The position numbers and the translations under genes were made by a program. A model generated the notes under the pieces. The model did not search any database and was not told the origin of the DNA. It worked only from the letters and a program-made list of their open reading frames with translations. DNA of 8,561 bases from Myxococcales bacterium. Its GTDB lineage: Bacteria > Myxococcota_A > Polyangia > Polyangiales > Polyangiaceae. Shown here one piece after another: positions 6,587 through 8,561 of the stretch (positions within the stretch are counted from its first letter, which is position 1; the number at the start of each line of letters is the position of its first letter). The stretch is taken from contig JAAFHJ010000183.1 of NCBI GenBank assembly GCA_013298325.1, positions 1 through 8,561 of the forward strand, written 5' to 3'.

Positions 6587-6678
6587 TGCTGTTACTCGCC
6601 AAACCGGTTCCGCCGCTGGAGGGCCGGCGAAGATCGGCGGGGACGCGTGGCGGGAAGTTCGTGGCTAGGGGCGGCGCG

Positions 6679-6687
6679 TGCTAGGCT
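6679..6687 (+). promoter_or_regulatory. Candidate extended -10 (TGCTAGGCT) for kinase C
   Basis: TGCTAGGCT ends 10 nt before the ATG at 6698. It has the extended -10 form TGn plus TAGGCT. No convincing -35 is seen, and no Shine-Dalgarno lies before 6698 or 6716. If used, the transcript would start almost at the first ATG, which favours 6698 as the start. Confidence 0.4.
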
Positions 6688-6697
6688 CGCGCGCCTA

Positions 6698-8101
6698 ATG
6701 ACGGCGACGCTTGGGATGAACGATCTGGTCGCGGGGAAGTATCGCCTCGTCGCCATGATCGGCGAAGGGGGCCTCGGCCAGGTGTGGAGCGCCCGCCATG
6801 AGTTGCTTGGCGGCGACGTTGCGTTGAAGTTCCTGAAGCCGACGGAGGCCTCCAAGGCCGACGCCGTCGGTCGCTTTCTTCGCGAGGCTCGCGCCGCCTC
6901 CGCGCTCCGAAGCGATCATGTTTGCAAGGTTTTTGACGTCGGCACCCACGAAGGCATGCCCTTCTTGGTCATGGAAAAGCTCGAAGGGGAAGACCTCGGC
7001 TCCCTCCTCGACCACTGCGGGACCCTTCAGCCGTCGCTCATCGCGGAGATCGTCGTTCAGGCCTGCCACGCGCTCTCGGAAGCCCACGCGCTCGGCATCA
7101 TCCACCGGGACGTCAAGCCGGAGAACCTGTTCGTTCTTTGGCGGGGCGATCGCCCGATCGTGAAGGTGCTCGATTTCGGCCTCGCCACCGGCGCGACCCA
7201 AGATCTGCAGGCGCAACGACTTACCGCGACGACGACGACCTTCGGGACGCCCCTCTACATGGCGCCCGAGCAGCTCCGTGCCGCGAAAAACGCCGACGCC
7301 CGCTCGGACCTCTGGTCGCTTGGGGTCGTTCTCTTCTTCGCAAGCGCCGGGAGGCACCCCTACGTCGCCGAAGCGATCCATGAGCTCTGCATCAAGATCG
7401 CGACGGAGCCTGCGCCGCCCCTCGGCTCGGTCTGGCTCGGGGCGCCCCCGGATTTCGCAGCGATCGTCGATCGTTGCCTCGCGCGCGACCCTGCGCGCCG
7501 CTTTGCTTCCGTCGGAGACCTTGCCGATGCCTTGCGCCCGATGGCGCGCCCCCAGGGGCGTCCGATGCCGCTCCCTCCCGAGGCACGCCCGCAACTCTCC
7601 TCCCCCGACATCTCCGGGCATTCCCCGGACGCGGCGACGCTCGTTCACAATGTGCCCGCCTTCGGCGGCACGATGGCGCCGGTCTCCTCGGGGCGGAGCG
7701 GCGGTGCGGCGGTCAGCAAGCGGCCGGTAGCCCTTATTGCGAGCGGTGCCGTTGCCGGACTTGTCATCCTTGGGTCGGTCGGTGCGATTGCCGCGCGGCT
7801 CCTCCGCGACCCGCCGCCGGGAAATTCACTGGGGAACGCCGCGTCGGAAACGGCACAGACCGCCGTGGCAACTGCTCCCACGCCAAGCGCGACGGCATCG
7901 GCTACTGCGTCGGCATCGGCCCCGACGACGGCCCCCTCGGCGCTGCCCGTCGCGAGCGCACCGCCGGTGGCTTCCGGGAAGGCGATCGCGACCGGAAAAA
8001 TACCGGCAACCGGAAAAACGGCGGGAGTTCCGTCCACGGTACCTCCCCAACCGACCGGAACAACGGCAACTGGAGCGAACGGCTCCCTGATCCTTCACTA
8101 G
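6698..8101 (+). CDS. Membrane Ser/Thr protein kinase (kinase C), one transmembrane span
   Basis: The protein has 467 residues from the ATG at 6698; an ATG at 6716 (MNDLVAGKYRL) is an alternative that would drop six residues. The catalytic domain is about residues 15-282: GEGGLG loop (22-27), VALK Lys44, helix-C Glu63, HRDVKPEN (136-143, Asp138), DFG (159-161) and APE (189-191). The activation segment carries four threonines in a row (178-181) before FGTPLYM, likely autophosphorylation sites. All catalytic residues are present. A linker leads to one membrane span at about 343-366. The last 100 residues are Ala/Thr/Ser/Pro-rich with repeated ATGK units (431-434, 437-440), probably extracytoplasmic, and end in TGANGSLILH. 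Domain order, length and C-terminal motif match kinase A, of which it appears to be a paralogue. A TPR/PEGA gene follows after 49 nt. Confidence 0.93.
   Translation: MTATLGMNDLVAGKYRLVAMIGEGGLGQVWSARHELLGGDVALKFLKPTEASKADAVGRFLREARAASALRSDHVCKVFDVGTHEGMPFLVMEKLEGEDLGSLLDHCGTLQPSLIAEIVVQACHALSEAHALGIIHRDVKPENLFVLWRGDRPIVKVLDFGLATGATQDLQAQRLTATTTTFGTPLYMAPEQLRAAKNADARSDLWSLGVVLFFASAGRHPYVAEAIHELCIKIATEPAPPLGSVWLGAPPDFAAIVDRCLARDPARRFASVGDLADALRPMARPQGRPMPLPPEARPQLSSPDISGHSPDAATLVHNVPAFGGTMAPVSSGRSGGAAVSKRPVALIASGAVAGLVILGSVGAIAARLLRDPPPGNSLGNAASETAQTAVATAPTPSATASATASASAPTTAPSALPVASAPPVASGKAIATGKIPATGKTAGVPSTVPPQPTGTTATGANGSLILH
7884..8022 (+). repeat. Low-complexity coding repeats in the kinase C tail
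   Basis: The stretch encodes runs of Ala, Ser, Thr and Pro, then two ATGK units. At the DNA level short near-repeats recur, such as GCATCGGC and ACCGGAAAAA (7990-7999 and 8010-8019). Such a flexible tail could span the periplasm or bind the wall. Short repeats make length variation between strains likely. Confidence 0.5.
8072..8086 (+). other. Small RNA hairpin at the end of kinase C
   Basis: GGAGC (8072-8076) pairs exactly with GCTCC (8082-8086) around the loop GAACG, 12 nt before the kinase C stop. It covers the same TGANG codons as the longer hairpin in kinase A. The core of the loop is the same (GAACGG follows the 5' arm region in both), while the arms differ yet still pair. No U-tract follows. 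Confidence 0.4.
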
Positions 8102-8150
8102 GCGCTTCGTCGTTACTTTCCCGCGCAACTGCGGTACTCCCTTCCTCGCC

Positions 8151-8561
8151 ATGAACGCCCGCTTCGCTGCCCTCACGATTGCCACGATCCTTGTCTCGGC
8201 CTCGACCGCCTACGCGGGGACGCCGACCGAGCTCGTACAAGAGGGTGTAGCTCTTCGCGAAAAGGGGGACGACAAGGGAGCACTCGAGAAATTTCGCGAA
8301 GCCGACACCGCCGCCCCCTCCGGCGAGGCGAAGGCTCAGATGGCACTCGCCGAGCAGGCGCTTGGGCGTTGGTCCGACGCAGAGCTTCATTTGAAGGCGG
8401 CGCTTGAAGACGGCACAAACGCCTTTGTGAAGCGGAACCGGAAGCCCCTCGAAGGGGCGCTGGAAACGATCGGCAAGCACCTGGCGACGATCTCCCTGGT
8501 CGACCTGCCCGAAGGTTCCCTTGTCGCCCTCGACGACAAAGATTTCGCACCTGCCCTCCCC
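8151..8561 (+). CDS. Exported TPR/PEGA protein, partner of kinase C; 3' end outside window
   Basis: The frame runs open from the ATG at 8151 to the window end, giving 137 residues. Residues 4-22 form a signal peptide with a likely cut after AYA22. Residues about 28-110 are TPR-like (EGVALREKG, GALEKFREAD, MALAEQALG, AELHLKAALE), and a beta-rich segment resembling the start of a PEGA domain begins near residue 114 (ATISLVDLPEGSLVALDD). It aligns without large gaps to residues 33-135 of the protein encoded at 1477-2463; shared blocks include EGxxLRxxG, ALxKFRxA and LAEQALG. It therefore appears to be a paralogue and is probably exported to the periplasm. It follows kinase C by 49 nt with no terminator or clear promoter between them, so cotranscription is likely. 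No strong Shine-Dalgarno is visible. The C-terminal part, where the twin has two hydrophobic segments, cannot be seen. Confidence 0.85.
   Translation, partial: MNARFAALTIATILVSASTAYAGTPTELVQEGVALREKGDDKGALEKFREADTAAPSGEAKAQMALAEQALGRWSDAELHLKAALEDGTNAFVKRNRKPLEGALETIGKHLATISLVDLPEGSLVALDDKDFAPALP

Larger units (their letters stand above)
6465..6697. promoter_or_regulatory. Divergent regulatory region between kinases B and C
   Basis: These 233 bp separate the two divergently transcribed kinase genes and show no coding signal. Visible elements are an inverted repeat CTGGC-GGGG-GCCAG (6527-6540), two ACCGGT palindromes (6544-6549 and 6603-6608, the latter within AACCGGTT), and an imperfect direct repeat near the kinase C start, GTGGCTAGG (6661-6669) and GTGCTAGG (6678-6685). 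Any of these might be operators. I recognise no known regulator site. Confidence 0.5.

Noticed and set aside
6465..6602. N-terminal extension of kinase B to a TTG at 6602
   Set aside because: The ATG at 6464 has a good Shine-Dalgarno and is directly followed by the kinase domain. The extra residues look non-coding.
6580..6606. TTGGC ... ATTGA on the minus strand as a sigma-54 (-24/-12) promoter
   Set aside because: The GG-to-GC spacing is one base short, the -12 element is poor, and no enhancer-binding regulator is present in the window.
1..8561. CRISPR array, tRNA/rRNA genes, insertion sequence or attachment site
   Set aside because: I saw no regularly spaced repeats, no transposase or integrase, and no RNA gene landmarks. 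Coding density leaves no gap longer than 233 bp.

Overview
The window is GC-rich, with genes packed on both strands and long shadow reading frames typical of high-GC coding DNA. Three Hanks-type Ser/Thr kinases with membrane anchors, two exported TPR/PEGA proteins, an exported sulfatase-modifying-factor-fold protein and a Cys-repeat lipoprotein in 8.5 kb point to a myxobacterium (Myxococcota, probably the Polyangia side). This is inferred from gene style; no marker gene is present.

Layout: (1) 1-1471, plus strand: the C-terminal part of an M18 aminopeptidase, translationally coupled (GTGA overlap) to a small lipoprotein built of four six-cysteine repeats. (2) 1477-4876, minus strand: an exported FGE/SUMF1-fold protein, then a kinase with one membrane span (kinase A), then an exported TPR/PEGA protein that starts on the base after the kinase stop codon. 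Its last codon lies 5 bp from the end of the convergent lipoprotein gene. (3) 4877-4988: an intrinsic terminator for the next gene plus a probable promoter for the FGE-fold gene. (4) 4989-6464, minus strand: a kinase with a C-terminal tail anchor (kinase B). (5) 6465-6697: a divergent promoter region. (6) 6698-8561, plus strand: a second kinase with one membrane span (kinase C), followed by a second TPR/PEGA gene that runs off the window end.

Main reading: kinase A + TPR/PEGA and kinase C + TPR/PEGA are two copies of one two-gene module, arranged head-out around kinase B. Each kinase has a cytoplasmic catalytic domain, one membrane span and an Ala/Pro/Ser/Thr-rich tail predicted to lie outside the cytoplasm. 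Both tails end with the same short TGANG motif, whose codons also form an RNA hairpin just before the stop. Each partner has a signal peptide, so kinase tail and partner would share the periplasm. I infer an envelope-sensing pair in which the TPR/PEGA protein is ligand, scaffold or regulator of its kinase.

Three of the genes (FGE-fold, kinase A, kinase C) lack a recognisable Shine-Dalgarno but share an extended -10-like TGCTA motif 9-12 nt before the ATG, suggesting very short or absent leaders. Kinase B differs: it has a Shine-Dalgarno, with a small hairpin that overlaps it.
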